A stretch of DNA of 64,000 nucleotides from Fulvimarina sp039652615 (GTDB taxonomy: Bacteria > Pseudomonadota > Alphaproteobacteria > Rhizobiales > Rhizobiaceae), in the NCBI RefSeq assembly GCF_039652615.1, contig NZ_JBDJAC010000010.1, forward strand, positions 62,001 through 126,000, given 5' to 3'. Below the pieces are notes generated by a model. The model was not told the origin of the DNA. It saw nothing but the letters and a program-made list of their open reading frames with translations, and ran no database searches. The translations under genes were made by a program, and so were the position numbers. Each line of letters begins with the position of its first letter. Position 1 is the first letter of the stretch. Shown here piece by piece: positions 53,622 to 62,494 of this stretch.

Positions 53622-54203
53622 TTATCCGCCCGCTTCCATCTCCACGCGCGCCAGATGCTCGATGATCTTTTCGAGAAGCCATCCGAATGCCTGATGCTCG
53701 GCCGGGCCGGCGGTCTTGTCGACGGCAATCTTCAGATAGGCGATCTCATCCTCGATCTTTTCCGCGGGCAGCATATGCAGGCGCGAGGCGAGGATAGCGG
53801 CTTCGAGAACCGCGGCCTTGGCGCGGTTCATGCCTGTGAAGGGCGCGTGGGTTTGCGAGGAAATCACCTTGCAGCGATAACGCGGGCGCTGTTCGTCCTC
53901 TTGGACGTCGACGACTTCGAGAACATCGTGGGACAGGGCCGCCTCGAGGCGAGGAATGTCGCAACCGGCAATTTCCGTCAGCGGCCAGTCCTTCCGGCCG
54001 GTCAGGCAGCCGGCGAAGATCAGCGCATCGTCGGTGTAGTTCACGACAGCGCGGCGCGAGGCCTCGATATTTTGAAGTGTGGTCGATGGACGGAACGGCG
54101 CGATGATCCAGTGCTCACCCTCCTGAATGATGCCGAGCGGTGCAATATGCACGTCGCCTTCGGCCGATTTCGTCGTCAGCACGCTTTCGCGGATATAGGG
54201 CAT
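53622..54203 (-). CDS. DUF447 protein, C1-cofactor gene neighbourhood
   Basis: A 193-residue protein of the DUF447 family, a flavin-reductase-like split barrel: VHIAPLGIIQEGEHWIIAPFRPSTT, VNYTDDALIFAGCLTG and a C-terminal helix pair. Homologs occur in methanogens and in methylotrophs with tetrahydromethanopterin, where the gene clusters with cofactor synthesis. Exact reaction unknown. It is 36 bases downstream of the dihydropteroate-synthase-like gene on the same strand. Confidence 0.8.
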   Translation of the reverse strand: MPYIRESVLTTKSAEGDVHIAPLGIIQEGEHWIIAPFRPSTTLQNIEASRRAVVNYTDDALIFAGCLTGRKDWPLTEIAGCDIPRLEAALSHDVLEVVDVQEDEQRPRYRCKVISSQTHAPFTGMNRAKAAVLEAAILASRLHMLPAEKIEDEIAYLKIAVDKTAGPAEHQAFGWLLEKIIEHLARVEMEAGG

Positions 54204-54239
54204 ACCGGTTTCTCTCCCGTCTTGCCGGCAACTCGAACC

Positions 54240-55670
54240 TTACGACTTCGAACTGCCGTCGTCCGTTTCTGGCTTGGCGTTCGTCTTCGCCTTCAACGTA
54301 TGCCCGGCCTTTTCCAGGCGGGTCCGGTCTTCTTCGCGGACAACCGCACCGACCCCAAAATCGACCGGATTGTCCTGGGCATAGCGCTTGCCGAGGCTCC
54401 AGGCGATCTCCGCCTTCTGCAGTTCCGCGCCGAGATAGAAGGCGTGGCCGATATCCTCGCCCACATCGATATGAGGGAAAAAGTCGAAGGCATCGCGCTC
54501 GATGACATGCACGTCGCGATTATAAAGGTGAATGCCGCGCTCGCTCGTCTGGATGCGGTAGTTTCGATCCTTCACATCGGCCGCCATTTCGGCGACCTCT
54601 TCCGGCGTCGCGGTGAAGGGTCGGACATCATGGGCCTGCAGAAGACCCGGCGCATAGCCGCGCGGCAGGGCGTTGTCCCGTTTCGCGGCGAACAGCATGC
54701 GGCGCGCGAGATCATGCTCGGCAATCGTCCTGCGCGTGTGCGGACTCACATGGACGATCAGCAGATGGCCGATGTCGAGTTCCGAGCAGATGCCGAGCAG
54801 CATCGCCGTGATGCCGGACGTATCGGCATCGGTCAGCTCGGTGAGATTGCCGGTCCCCATCAGGATTTCGATGTCGGGGTAGCGCTCGCGGATCTGGTGA
54901 TAGCGAACCAGCGAGGCGGAAAAGCCGAAATGGATGGGATCGAGGATCGGGTCCGCCATGAAACGGATGCCCATGGCCCGCGCCTTCTCGATGGCGCGGC
55001 CAAGGGAGTCCATGTCATGGGGCGCCGCCGGCACGAGCACCGGCATCACGTCGTAACCGTCCGCCAGATCGAGCGTCTCTTCCGTCAGAGAGAGAACGTG
55101 GTCGGCGCCAGCAATGATGGCGCGGCGTAATTCGTCCCGATCGGCCGAATCGACGCTGACGGCAAAGCCTTCGGCCTTCAGCGCGACGATCGCGTCTTCC
55201 ATGTGGGGAAAGGGTGTATCCGGCAGACAACCGAGATCGATGACGTCGGCGCCGTCCGCCCGCATCGGGCGGGCGCGGGCGACGATCTCGTCCACCGAAA
55301 GCGCCGAGGCATCGACGATTTCGGAGAAGATCCGCATGGCATTTTGAGTGAGGTCTGGCGGCGGTCCCTTGCGGCCGAGATGGGCCGGCAGGTCGGCGAG
55401 TTCGTCCGGCCCGCGCTCGAAAGGAACTCCGAAATGGTCCGACAGCCGATCGAGATCGGCGCGGCAGCGACCGGGCAACATCACGCGGTCGGCTTCGACA
55501 GGGGTTTTCAGGCGGCGCTCGATGATGTCGCCGGTCGCGAGCGCTGCGACCTTTACCCCGATATCGGCGATTGCCCAGTCGAATTCGGTCTCACCAAGAC
55601 CTTCGATCAGGCGTTCGAGCCGGGGGCGGGCCAGATGCCCTGTCAGAAAGAGAATGCGTTCGCGCGCCAT
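54240..55670 (-). CDS. Dihydropteroate-synthase-like protein (tetrahydromethanopterin-type pathway)
   Basis: A 476-residue protein. An N-terminal DUF6513-type part (RILFLTGHLARPRLERLIEGLG, residues 5-26) precedes a TIM barrel resembling dihydropteroate synthase. Barrel motifs include GADVIDLGCLP and RFMADPILDP, then VRYHQIRERYPDIEILMGTGNLTELTDAD. Such proteins are found in archaea and methylotrophs with tetrahydromethanopterin and are thought to act in pterin cofactor synthesis, probably not on p-aminobenzoate itself. Cytoplasmic. It follows the MfnE-like kinase gene. Confidence 0.82.
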   Translation of the reverse strand: MARERILFLTGHLARPRLERLIEGLGETEFDWAIADIGVKVAALATGDIIERRLKTPVEADRVMLPGRCRADLDRLSDHFGVPFERGPDELADLPAHLGRKGPPPDLTQNAMRIFSEIVDASALSVDEIVARARPMRADGADVIDLGCLPDTPFPHMEDAIVALKAEGFAVSVDSADRDELRRAIIAGADHVLSLTEETLDLADGYDVMPVLVPAAPHDMDSLGRAIEKARAMGIRFMADPILDPIHFGFSASLVRYHQIRERYPDIEILMGTGNLTELTDADTSGITAMLLGICSELDIGHLLIVHVSPHTRRTIAEHDLARRMLFAAKRDNALPRGYAPGLLQAHDVRPFTATPEEVAEMAADVKDRNYRIQTSERGIHLYNRDVHVIERDAFDFFPHIDVGEDIGHAFYLGAELQKAEIAWSLGKRYAQDNPVDFGVGAVVREEDRTRLEKAGHTLKAKTNAKPETDDGSSKS

Positions 55671-55722
55671 GAACCGCTATGTCGGCGAAACGGACCGGTT
55701 TGCCAAGCCTTGCGGGCTCGAC

Positions 55723-56370
55723 TCACTCGGCCGCCTGAACCTGACCGACGGGGATTTGAGGAAACTGAATTTCTTGACCGGGGACTTCACCCACCGCAAA
55801 GCGCCGAGCCGCCGTTGGGAGATCTGCGGGACCGGCCACAAAGAGCCGGGTGCCATAGGACACCATGGACGGGAATGCGTCATCGACAATGGCCGCGCGA
55901 GACAAGACATCGACCGTCGCGTTTTCAGGCACGTCGATGAGTTTGACGAGGCAGAGCTGCCCAGCACCCAGCTGGTGCTGCAACCAAGCTGCAAGAGAAT
56001 CGGACGTGACCGTCCAGTCTTGAGGGATCTCGCTGGCATTCATCACCATCTCACGCGGACGCCAGACGGGAATCGCGCCCTTTGCGAGCGCGGCCTGAAT
56101 CTCGTCGATACTTCCTGCCGCCTCGAAGCGCTTGGAAAGGTTCAGGAGAACGCAACCAAACTGCTCCATCGCAAGAACCGACATCTCATGGGCCGTCGCG
56201 TCGTCATATCCAAGCTGCGCCTGCATTTTGCGAATGGCGTCGGCAAAAGGACCGCCACCGGGCACGAGGACGGTCGGCTCCGTCGCGTTTTCGATCGCCG
56301 CGATCCAGCGCTGAAGATTGGGAGAGCGGACGGAGCTGCCGCCCAGCTTGACCAAAGAAACATGTTTCAT
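55723..56370 (-). CDS. Amino-acid-kinase-fold protein, MfnE-like (methanofuran pathway)
   Basis: A 215-residue kinase of the aspartate/glutamate/uridylate kinase fold. KLGGSSVRSP and VLVPGGGPFADAIRK bind ATP, and DWTVTSDSLAAWLQHQLGAG is the usual substrate-side loop. In methanogens MfnE phosphorylates aminomethylfuran phosphate to the diphosphate. The neighbouring mfnB supports the same role here. ATG 56370 has GGGAG at good distance, while the upstream ATG 56391 adds only seven residues. Its 5' region (56392-56585) probably holds a promoter. Confidence 0.8.
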   Translation of the reverse strand: MKHVSLVKLGGSSVRSPNLQRWIAAIENATEPTVLVPGGGPFADAIRKMQAQLGYDDATAHEMSVLAMEQFGCVLLNLSKRFEAAGSIDEIQAALAKGAIPVWRPREMVMNASEIPQDWTVTSDSLAAWLQHQLGAGQLCLVKLIDVPENATVDVLSRAAIVDDAFPSMVSYGTRLFVAGPADLPTAARRFAVGEVPGQEIQFPQIPVGQVQAAE

Positions 56371-56585
56371 TGCAACTTCTCCCTTACGCATCTTGATCTA
56401 CAAACGTCGCAAGCCTCGCGTGTGTCCGGCAATGACGGCATTGTTACAACACCGTAGTCGGCTAAGAGAAACATTCTTTGACGGTCTTCGCAACGGATCC
56501 CAGGAGATGATTTCGAACCGTTGCATGACTTCTCGAAGTGTATCAACAAAAAAACAAAGACTTAGGGCGAAATAGCGCTTCCGGC

Positions 56586-57686
56586 TTATTGCATTTCGCT
56601 CTCAGCGCGCCGGACGATCTCCACGCCCACGGCACCGGGACCAAGCCCGAGCTTTTCGACTCGAACGGTGACCTGACGAACCCGGCGATCCTTCAGCAGC
56701 GTTCCGGCAAGCCGTGTCGCGAGCTCTTCCACGAGGACCGTATGGCCCCGTTCGGCCAGAGCGTTGATGGCATCGATTACCACGTCGTAGGAATAGACAT
56801 CCGCCATGGTTTCGGCGCTGGCGGGAATCGGCTCGACGATCGCTTCCACAGAGAAACGGATGTCCTGGCGGCGTCCGTATTCGTGGGCATAAGCGCCGAT
56901 TTCCAAGGGAACGACGAGATCCTTCACGAAGACCCGGTCGCCGATGACCGTTTTTACGCTCGAACTCGCACCAGTTGCCGCGGAGGCGCTCTGCTCAGCC
57001 GCATCCCATTGCAAAGCGCCGGCGATGAGTGCTGCGATTTCGGCCACGCGGCGCTCGTCGAGCATTGCGTCCCGCCCGCCCGATGTCAACGCGCCCCGGA
57101 AGCCGAGAAAATCGGGAGCGAGAGGACCGAGGCGCGGAATATCCGGCACCTCGAGAGAACCGGCGAGCCCCACCGTCAGGTTCCGTTCTCTTCCTCGCGC
57201 GACGAAATCCTGAAGCCGCGCGGAGGACAGATGGCGGGTCAGGCCACCGGCGCCTTTCTCCATCGTATCGAGCATCACGCCAGAAAAGCCGCATTGCGCC
57301 AGCTTGTCCAGAATGGCGAAATCGGGGTCCTGATCGGCGAAGAGAACGGCAATCAGGAGGCTGCGCTCGCTGAAGTCCGCGGCCGCTTCGACGACCGCTT
57401 CGCTCGCCGCTATGCCGGCCGGAAAGAGGCCGATCTTCACGAAATCGGCTTCCAGCCGAGGCTCTATCGCGGCACGAACTGCTTCCGGTTCCATCGGGCA
57501 ATTGCCCGCGACGGCCGAAACCGGACGGCGGCCGCCGACAGCGGCGATCGTTGCCTCGATCAGCGCCGGCGACACGGCACCAAGCGGTCCGTCGGCCGGG
57601 TTCTTCAGGTCTATGATGTCGGCCCCGCCGCGAAGCGCGACGAGCGCTTCATCGGGACCGGAAACGCTGGCGAGGAATCTGATCAA
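56586..57686 (-). CDS. MfnB-FolB fusion: (5-formylfuran-3-yl)methyl phosphate synthase and dihydroneopterin aldolase
   Basis: A 366-residue fusion. Residues 1 to about 230 are an MfnB (DUF556) barrel: FLASVSGPDEALVALRGGADIIDLKNP, then DFVKIGLFPAG and GLAGSLEVPDIPRLGPLAPDFLGFRGAL. MfnB condenses two triose phosphates to the furan ring of methanofuran. Residues from about 245 are a dihydroneopterin aldolase: VFVKDLVVPLEIGAYAHE, then DVYSYDVVIDAI and VLVEELATRLA. That is a pterin step. The fusion thus joins the furan and pterin pathways. The TTG start overlaps the stop of the DUF2380 gene (TTGA), showing coupling. The longer ORF to 57917 reads antisense-like codons. Confidence 0.87.
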   Translation of the reverse strand: MIRFLASVSGPDEALVALRGGADIIDLKNPADGPLGAVSPALIEATIAAVGGRRPVSAVAGNCPMEPEAVRAAIEPRLEADFVKIGLFPAGIAASEAVVEAAADFSERSLLIAVLFADQDPDFAILDKLAQCGFSGVMLDTMEKGAGGLTRHLSSARLQDFVARGRERNLTVGLAGSLEVPDIPRLGPLAPDFLGFRGALTSGGRDAMLDERRVAEIAALIAGALQWDAAEQSASAATGASSSVKTVIGDRVFVKDLVVPLEIGAYAHEYGRRQDIRFSVEAIVEPIPASAETMADVYSYDVVIDAINALAERGHTVLVEELATRLAGTLLKDRRVRQVTVRVEKLGLGPGAVGVEIVRRAESEMQ

Positions 57687-58333
57687 GGCCGGTTCTCGAG
57701 CTGTTCCTTGAGGACATTGTCGAAGAGGTAGTCGATGCCGCGCGTCCAGCTTTGATCCGTATTGGAGCGGATATCCGCGCTGCCGCGCGCGATCTGTTGG
57801 CCGTTCTCCACATCGTAGACATAGGCGTTGATGTTGAGGATGAGGTTGGACACTTTCTGAACCGTTCCCAGAACCGCGATGTCGGCCCCGAGATCCTTCG
57901 CGAAGGTCACGCCGCAATTGCCGCAGGATTGAAGATTGACGCCCGCCACCTTTTCGTCGGCTGCGGACGTATCCAGAATTCTGTATCCCTGCAATGTCGC
58001 GATGTCTTCCCGCAGCATCGGCGCCATTTTGGCAAGACGCGCGGTCTCGTCGGGATTTTCACCCATCATGTCGCCTTCGAGGCTGGAATCGATCAGTTCG
58101 AAGGGAAAGACCGCGACCGTCTGCGTCTCGCTGGCGGACGCCGCTTCGGCATCGGCGTCGGGAGCTTCGCCCGCTGTAGCTGTGGCTGTCGCTCCCACAC
58201 CCGCCTTGGTTTCGCTCGCACCATCGCTATTGGCCATCGCAGGCGCGGCAGAGAGAAGCGCCGCCGCGACGACAACGGGAAAAAATCCAGCTTGCCTTGG
58301 CGCCAAGGCTTCAAGAACATGACTGAAAACCAT
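57683..58333 (-). CDS. DUF2380-like exported protein, PQQ/C1-linked
   Basis: A 216-residue protein with a signal peptide (hydrophobic VVVAAALLSAAPAMANS). A 45-residue Ala/Thr/Glu-rich stretch follows. The domain starts VAVFPFELIDSSLEGD, with CGNCGVTFAKDLGADIAVLGTVQKVSNLILNINAYVYD, the pattern of DUF2380/DUF3280 proteins that occur in PQQ-linked alcohol catabolism clusters. The CGNC pair may form a disulfide. ATG 58333 is chosen because the longer ORF runs into the divergent gene's leader. First gene of the operon with mfnB-folB. Function unknown. Confidence 0.77.
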   Translation of the reverse strand: MVFSHVLEALAPRQAGFFPVVVAAALLSAAPAMANSDGASETKAGVGATATATAGEAPDADAEAASASETQTVAVFPFELIDSSLEGDMMGENPDETARLAKMAPMLREDIATLQGYRILDTSAADEKVAGVNLQSCGNCGVTFAKDLGADIAVLGTVQKVSNLILNINAYVYDVENGQQIARGSADIRSNTDQSWTRGIDYLFDNVLKEQLENRP

Positions 58334-58457
58334 GAAAAACTCTCCCGGAGCGGTGCCCACCGCCTCGTGCCATAAGTTTAACGCGCAGAGCGCGGTGATC
58401 AAACCGGAACGGCGACGGGCGGAGACGATCAGAGAATGTGGAAAGACGCGTAAAGCC

Positions 58458-59729
58458 ATGGCCATACGATCGATGACCGAGATCACGCGAACCGCGTTGA
58501 TTTCGACCTCCCTCGCCCTGTCGCTGGCGTTCGGCGCGGGAGCTGCGGCGGCGCAGGAGAGCAGCGAGCCCGCAGCGGCCAGCGAGCCGGCTGCGACAAA
58601 CAATCAACAGCGGCTTGCCAAGGTCAAGATAGGCTATCTCAGAACCTACGAGCCGACGCTGGCTCTCTCGGTTCTAGATATCCCGCCCGAGGATATCGGC
58701 ATTGCCGGGGCACGGGTCGGCATCGACGACAACGATACGACCGGCTCGTTCATGGGCCAGAAATTCACGCTCGAATTCGCGACGCTGAAGCCCGGCGAGG
58801 ATGTTCTGCCTGCGGCCAAGGAGATGCTGGACGCGGGCATCCACTACATCGTCACCGATCTCAACGCCGAGGATACGCTCAAGGTCGCAGATCTCGCGAC
58901 TGAGAAGAATGCCCTCGTCTTCAATGCGGGCGCCCTTGACACGCGGCTTCGCGACGAGGATTGCCGCGCCAACATGCTTCACACCGCACCCTCCTACGCC
59001 ATGCTGACGGACGGGCTCGCGCAATATCTCATGTGGAAGCAGTGGCGGAACTGGGCGCTCGTCGCAGGCGAACACGACGAGGACAAGCAGTTCGCCGAAG
59101 CCATGAAGCGTTCGGCGACGAAGTTCGGCGGCAATATCGTCGGCGAGAAGACCTTCGAAGATGCGGGCGGCGCGCGAGCCACCGATTCCGGACAGGCGCT
59201 TGTCCAGCGTCAGCTTCCGGTCTTCCTGCAGGACCTGCCGGACCACGACGTGCTGCTCGTCGCAGACGAATCCGAGGTCTTCGGGTCCTATGTGCCGTGG
59301 CGCACCTGGATACCGCGTCCGGTAGCCGGCACAGCGGGCCTGACGGCAGGATCATGGCATCCGGCCAGCGAGCAATGGGGCGGCGCGCAGATCCAGAACC
59401 GGTTCGAGGATGCGTCCGGCCGGCGGATGGAAGCAAAGGACATGCAGGCCTGGACGGCGGTCCGTGTCGTCGGCGAAGCGGCCTCGCGCACCCAGTCCAC
59501 GGACCCGGCCGTGCTCGACGCGTTCATCAAGTCCGATGACTTCACGGTTGCCGCGTTCAAGGGCCAGCGACTGACATTCCGCGACTGGAACTGGCAGCTG
59601 CGCCAGCCGGTGATTCTCGCCACCGAAGATTCCGTCGTCTCGGCCTCGCCGCAGGAAGGCTTCCTGCATCAGGTCTCGAACCTCGATACGCTTGGCCTCG
59701 ACCGGCCGGAAAGCGCCTGTTCGTTCTGA
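58458..59729 (+). CDS. ABC transporter substrate-binding protein of the PQQ-dependent alcohol catabolism family
   Basis: A 423-residue exported protein (signal ending near GAAAAQ). The Leu/Ile/Val-binding fold is seen in KIGYLRTYEPTL, ADLATEKNALVFNAGALDTRLRD and NWALVAGEHDEDKQFAEAMKR. DNDTTGSFMGQKF and the C-terminal HQVSNLDTLGLDRPESACSF are as I recall them for the PQQ-linked ABC binding-protein family that accompanies PQQ alcohol dehydrogenases. Its ATPase, permease and beta-propeller partners are not next to it. It is divergent from the DUF2380 gene, with 124 bases between starts. Confidence 0.85.
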   Translation: MAIRSMTEITRTALISTSLALSLAFGAGAAAAQESSEPAAASEPAATNNQQRLAKVKIGYLRTYEPTLALSVLDIPPEDIGIAGARVGIDDNDTTGSFMGQKFTLEFATLKPGEDVLPAAKEMLDAGIHYIVTDLNAEDTLKVADLATEKNALVFNAGALDTRLRDEDCRANMLHTAPSYAMLTDGLAQYLMWKQWRNWALVAGEHDEDKQFAEAMKRSATKFGGNIVGEKTFEDAGGARATDSGQALVQRQLPVFLQDLPDHDVLLVADESEVFGSYVPWRTWIPRPVAGTAGLTAGSWHPASEQWGGAQIQNRFEDASGRRMEAKDMQAWTAVRVVGEAASRTQSTDPAVLDAFIKSDDFTVAAFKGQRLTFRDWNWQLRQPVILATEDSVVSASPQEGFLHQVSNLDTLGLDRPESACSF

Positions 59730-59743
59730 CAATCTGGCGGTCG

Positions 59744-60925
59744 CTATCCGGCGGCCGCCCTCGCCTTTTCCGCGAGCGCCTTTCCGGCGGCAACGCCCGA
59801 AGCCCAGGCCCACTGGAAATTATAGCCGCCAAGCCAGCCGGTGACGTCCACCGCTTCACCGACCGCATAAAGGCCGGGCACCGATTGCGCTTCCATCGTC
59901 TTCGACGAAAGGCCGTTCGTGTCGATCCCGCCGGCCGTTACCTCGGCTTTCGCATACCCCTCCGTGCCCGACGGCCGGAAGGTCAGCGCACTCAGGCTCT
60001 CCGCGGCGCGTTCGAGATCCGTATCGGCGCAATCGCCAAGGCGCTTGTCGAGATCGATCCGGACCGCCAGGGCATCGGCGAGACGGTTCGGCAGGAATTC
60101 CGAAAGCGCTGCCTTGAGGCCGGCCTTGGGCATCGCCCGTCTTGCCGCTTTCAGCCGTTCGAGCGCCGCCGGGTCGAGACAGAGCGAAATCCTCTCGCCC
60201 GGTTTCCAATAGGATGAAATCTGCAGGATCGCCGGTCCCGAAAGGCCCTTGTGGGTAAAGAGCACGGCCTCTTCGAAGCTGACATCGCGAACGCTCGCAA
60301 CCGCCGGACAGGCGATGCCGGAAATCTCCCGGAAGAGCTGCTCGTCCTTGCCGAGCGTCAGCGGCACGAGCGCGGGACGCGGCGCGACGAGATCGAGCCC
60401 AAAGCGCTCGGCGATCTCGTAGGCGATCGCCGATGCGCCCATCTTCGGGATCGACGGTCCGCCCGTCGCGATCACGAGGTTCGGTGCATTGTCGCGGCCG
60501 AGCGTGAAACGCCCGTCGACATGTCCGATCTCACCAATCTTCGTGCCGAGCCTGATTTCGACGCCGCCGCGTGCGCATTCGGCAAGAAGCATGTCGACGA
60601 TCTGCCGGGCCGACCCATCGCAGAAAAGCTGGCCCAGCGTCTTTTCGTGCCAAGCGATCTTGTGCTTTTCGACCAGCGCCAGAAAATCCCACTGGGTGTA
60701 GCGCTTCAGCGCCGACTTCATGAAATGCCGGTTTTCCGAAAGAAAACAGCCGGGCTCGACATTCATGTTCGTGAAATTGCAGCGCCCGCCGCCGGAGATG
60801 AGGATCTTCTTGCCGGCCTCTCTGGCATGGTCGAGGACGAGAACACGCGCCCCTGCCTGGCCCGCCGTCGCGGCCGCCATGAGGCCCGCGCCCCCGGCAC
60901 CCAGAATGATGACATCGTAATTCAT
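59744..60925 (-). CDS. NAD(P)/FAD-dependent oxidoreductase, HI0933 family
   Basis: A 393-residue flavoprotein. The Rossmann motif is VIILGAGGAGLMAA with the following KKILISGGGRCNFTN, the signature of HI0933/YhiN proteins (BaiN relatives). ATGGPSIPKMG and the ending TGWLGGYNFQWAWASGVAAGKALA are also diagnostic. The true substrate of most members is unknown. ATG 60925 starts directly at the FAD-binding strand, and the longer frame to 61351 is antisense to the kinase gene. Confidence 0.92.
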   Translation of the reverse strand: MNYDVIILGAGGAGLMAAATAGQAGARVLVLDHAREAGKKILISGGGRCNFTNMNVEPGCFLSENRHFMKSALKRYTQWDFLALVEKHKIAWHEKTLGQLFCDGSARQIVDMLLAECARGGVEIRLGTKIGEIGHVDGRFTLGRDNAPNLVIATGGPSIPKMGASAIAYEIAERFGLDLVAPRPALVPLTLGKDEQLFREISGIACPAVASVRDVSFEEAVLFTHKGLSGPAILQISSYWKPGERISLCLDPAALERLKAARRAMPKAGLKAALSEFLPNRLADALAVRIDLDKRLGDCADTDLERAAESLSALTFRPSGTEGYAKAEVTAGGIDTNGLSSKTMEAQSVPGLYAVGEAVDVTGWLGGYNFQWAWASGVAAGKALAEKARAAAG

Positions 60926-61119
60926 GGCCGCCGGATCGCGTCTTGTCTCGTCATGCGGCCTGCCTTCGCGCAATTTCATCGAGGACGAAAGGTGCCCCCT
61001 GCCCCGCAGCGCCAGAATTCCAAGAAGCCGAGCCTCCGGCAAAGGGTCGCAGGTGGGACCCGATCGATGGCAGAGGCAGGCTGACGCGCCATCTAAGCGA
61101 GGCATTACACGACGGAACG

Positions 61120-62469
61120 ATGTTGATGGCGCCAAGAGATCGATCTTCGAGAGAGCGGCCCGTGCCGAGCAGCCGGCTTTCCAGGCTGACGCGGTTCGGC
61201 GGCATGGCGGGGGGCCTCGCCGGAAACGTTCTGCTTGAAGGGGCCGGGCGGCTTGCCAGCGGACAGCGGCCGCGCCTTTCCGATCTTCTGCTGACCCCCG
61301 GCAATGTCCGCAGGGTGACGAACCAGCTTTCCGAACTGCGCGGCGCCGCAATGAAGCTCGGCCAGCTGGTTTCCATGGATGCCGGCGACTTCCTTCCGCC
61401 TGAGCTCGCCGAAATCCTGGGTCAGCTGCGGTCCGATGCCGATCCGATGCCAGGGCATCAGCTCGAAGCCGTCCTCTCGCGCAACTGGGGCCGGGACTGG
61501 CGCAAGCGGTTCGAATATTTTCAGGATCGTCCCATCGCCGCCGCCTCCATCGGGCAGGTCCACCGCGCCCTGACCCATGACGGCCGGGACCTTGCGATCA
61601 AGGTCCAGTATCCCGGTATCGTCCGCTCCATCGACAGCGACGTCGACAACGTGGCGACGCTTCTGAGGATGACCGGTCTCATCCCGCGCCAGCTGGATGT
61701 CTCGACGTTGCTGAGCGAAGCCAAGCGCCAGCTTCATGAAGAGGCCGATTACGAACATGAGGCGCAATGCCTCACCCGCTTTCGCGAGTTCCTGAAGGAC
61801 GATCCGCGCTTTCTCCTGCCAAAGGTGCATGAGGATTTTTCCACCAGTGAAGTTCTCGCGATGAGTTATATCGACAGCGCGCCGATCGAGACGCTCTTCA
61901 CTGCCGATCAGGCCACACGGGATCGCACCGCTGCCAGCCTCATCGAACTCTCCCTCAAGGAGCTCTTCGTCTTCAGGACGATGCAGACCGACCCCAATCT
62001 GGCGAACTTTCGCGTCGAACGGGGTGCAGAGCCAGGGGACGAGCGGATCGTCCTTCTCGATTTCGGTGCGACACGGTCGTTTCCCGAAAAGCTGGTCGAA
62101 GACTGCCGCGCCCTGATGCGCGCCGCCCTCGCCGTCGACCGGGAAGGCGCGAACCACGCCCTAAGGGAGCTTGGCCTTATCAGCGACGTCGTGCCGGCTC
62201 CCAAACGCGCAAAAATCCTCGATCTTTTCGAACTCGCCGCAGGTCTCCTTAACCGGGGTACGCGGTTCGATTTCGGAGAGGAAGAGATCTTCGAAACGAT
62301 GCGCGAAGAGGGCATGAAACTTGCCGAGGATCGGCAGGTCTATCTGGTGCCGCCCGTCGACACGCTCTTCCTTCAACGCAAGTTCGGCGGCATCTATCTG
62401 ATGTGCCTGCGCCTCAAGGCCCGTGTCGATGCGCGTGCGTGTCTCGAAGCGCACGCGAAAGTTAACTGA
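61120..62469 (+). CDS. ABC1/UbiB-family atypical kinase (AarF-like)
   Basis: A 449-residue protein. The family's N-terminal KxGQ motif is MKLGQLVSM, the alanine-rich loop is ASIGQVHRAL, the lysine is in LAIKVQYPGI, and the catalytic and metal motifs are DPNLANF and LLDFGATRSF. Such proteins support ubiquinone synthesis or lipid homeostasis through ATPase activity. The form is closer to COQ8/ADCK-like proteins with GGMAGGLAGNVLLEGAGRL than to E. coli UbiB, and lacks the UbiB C-terminal membrane helices. ATG 61120 and 61126 are both possible. Partners are not adjacent. Confidence 0.88.
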   Translation: MLMAPRDRSSRERPVPSSRLSRLTRFGGMAGGLAGNVLLEGAGRLASGQRPRLSDLLLTPGNVRRVTNQLSELRGAAMKLGQLVSMDAGDFLPPELAEILGQLRSDADPMPGHQLEAVLSRNWGRDWRKRFEYFQDRPIAAASIGQVHRALTHDGRDLAIKVQYPGIVRSIDSDVDNVATLLRMTGLIPRQLDVSTLLSEAKRQLHEEADYEHEAQCLTRFREFLKDDPRFLLPKVHEDFSTSEVLAMSYIDSAPIETLFTADQATRDRTAASLIELSLKELFVFRTMQTDPNLANFRVERGAEPGDERIVLLDFGATRSFPEKLVEDCRALMRAALAVDREGANHALRELGLISDVVPAPKRAKILDLFELAAGLLNRGTRFDFGEEEIFETMREEGMKLAEDRQVYLVPPVDTLFLQRKFGGIYLMCLRLKARVDARACLEAHAKVN

Positions 62470-62494
62470 TCGCTCCGCGAGGGATCTCCCGCAT

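Noticed and set aside
53382..55130. Plus-strand frame of 582 codons over the DUF447 and dihydropteroate-synthase-like genes
   Set aside because: Spans two well-supported minus-strand genes and their spacer. No motif or ribosome site.
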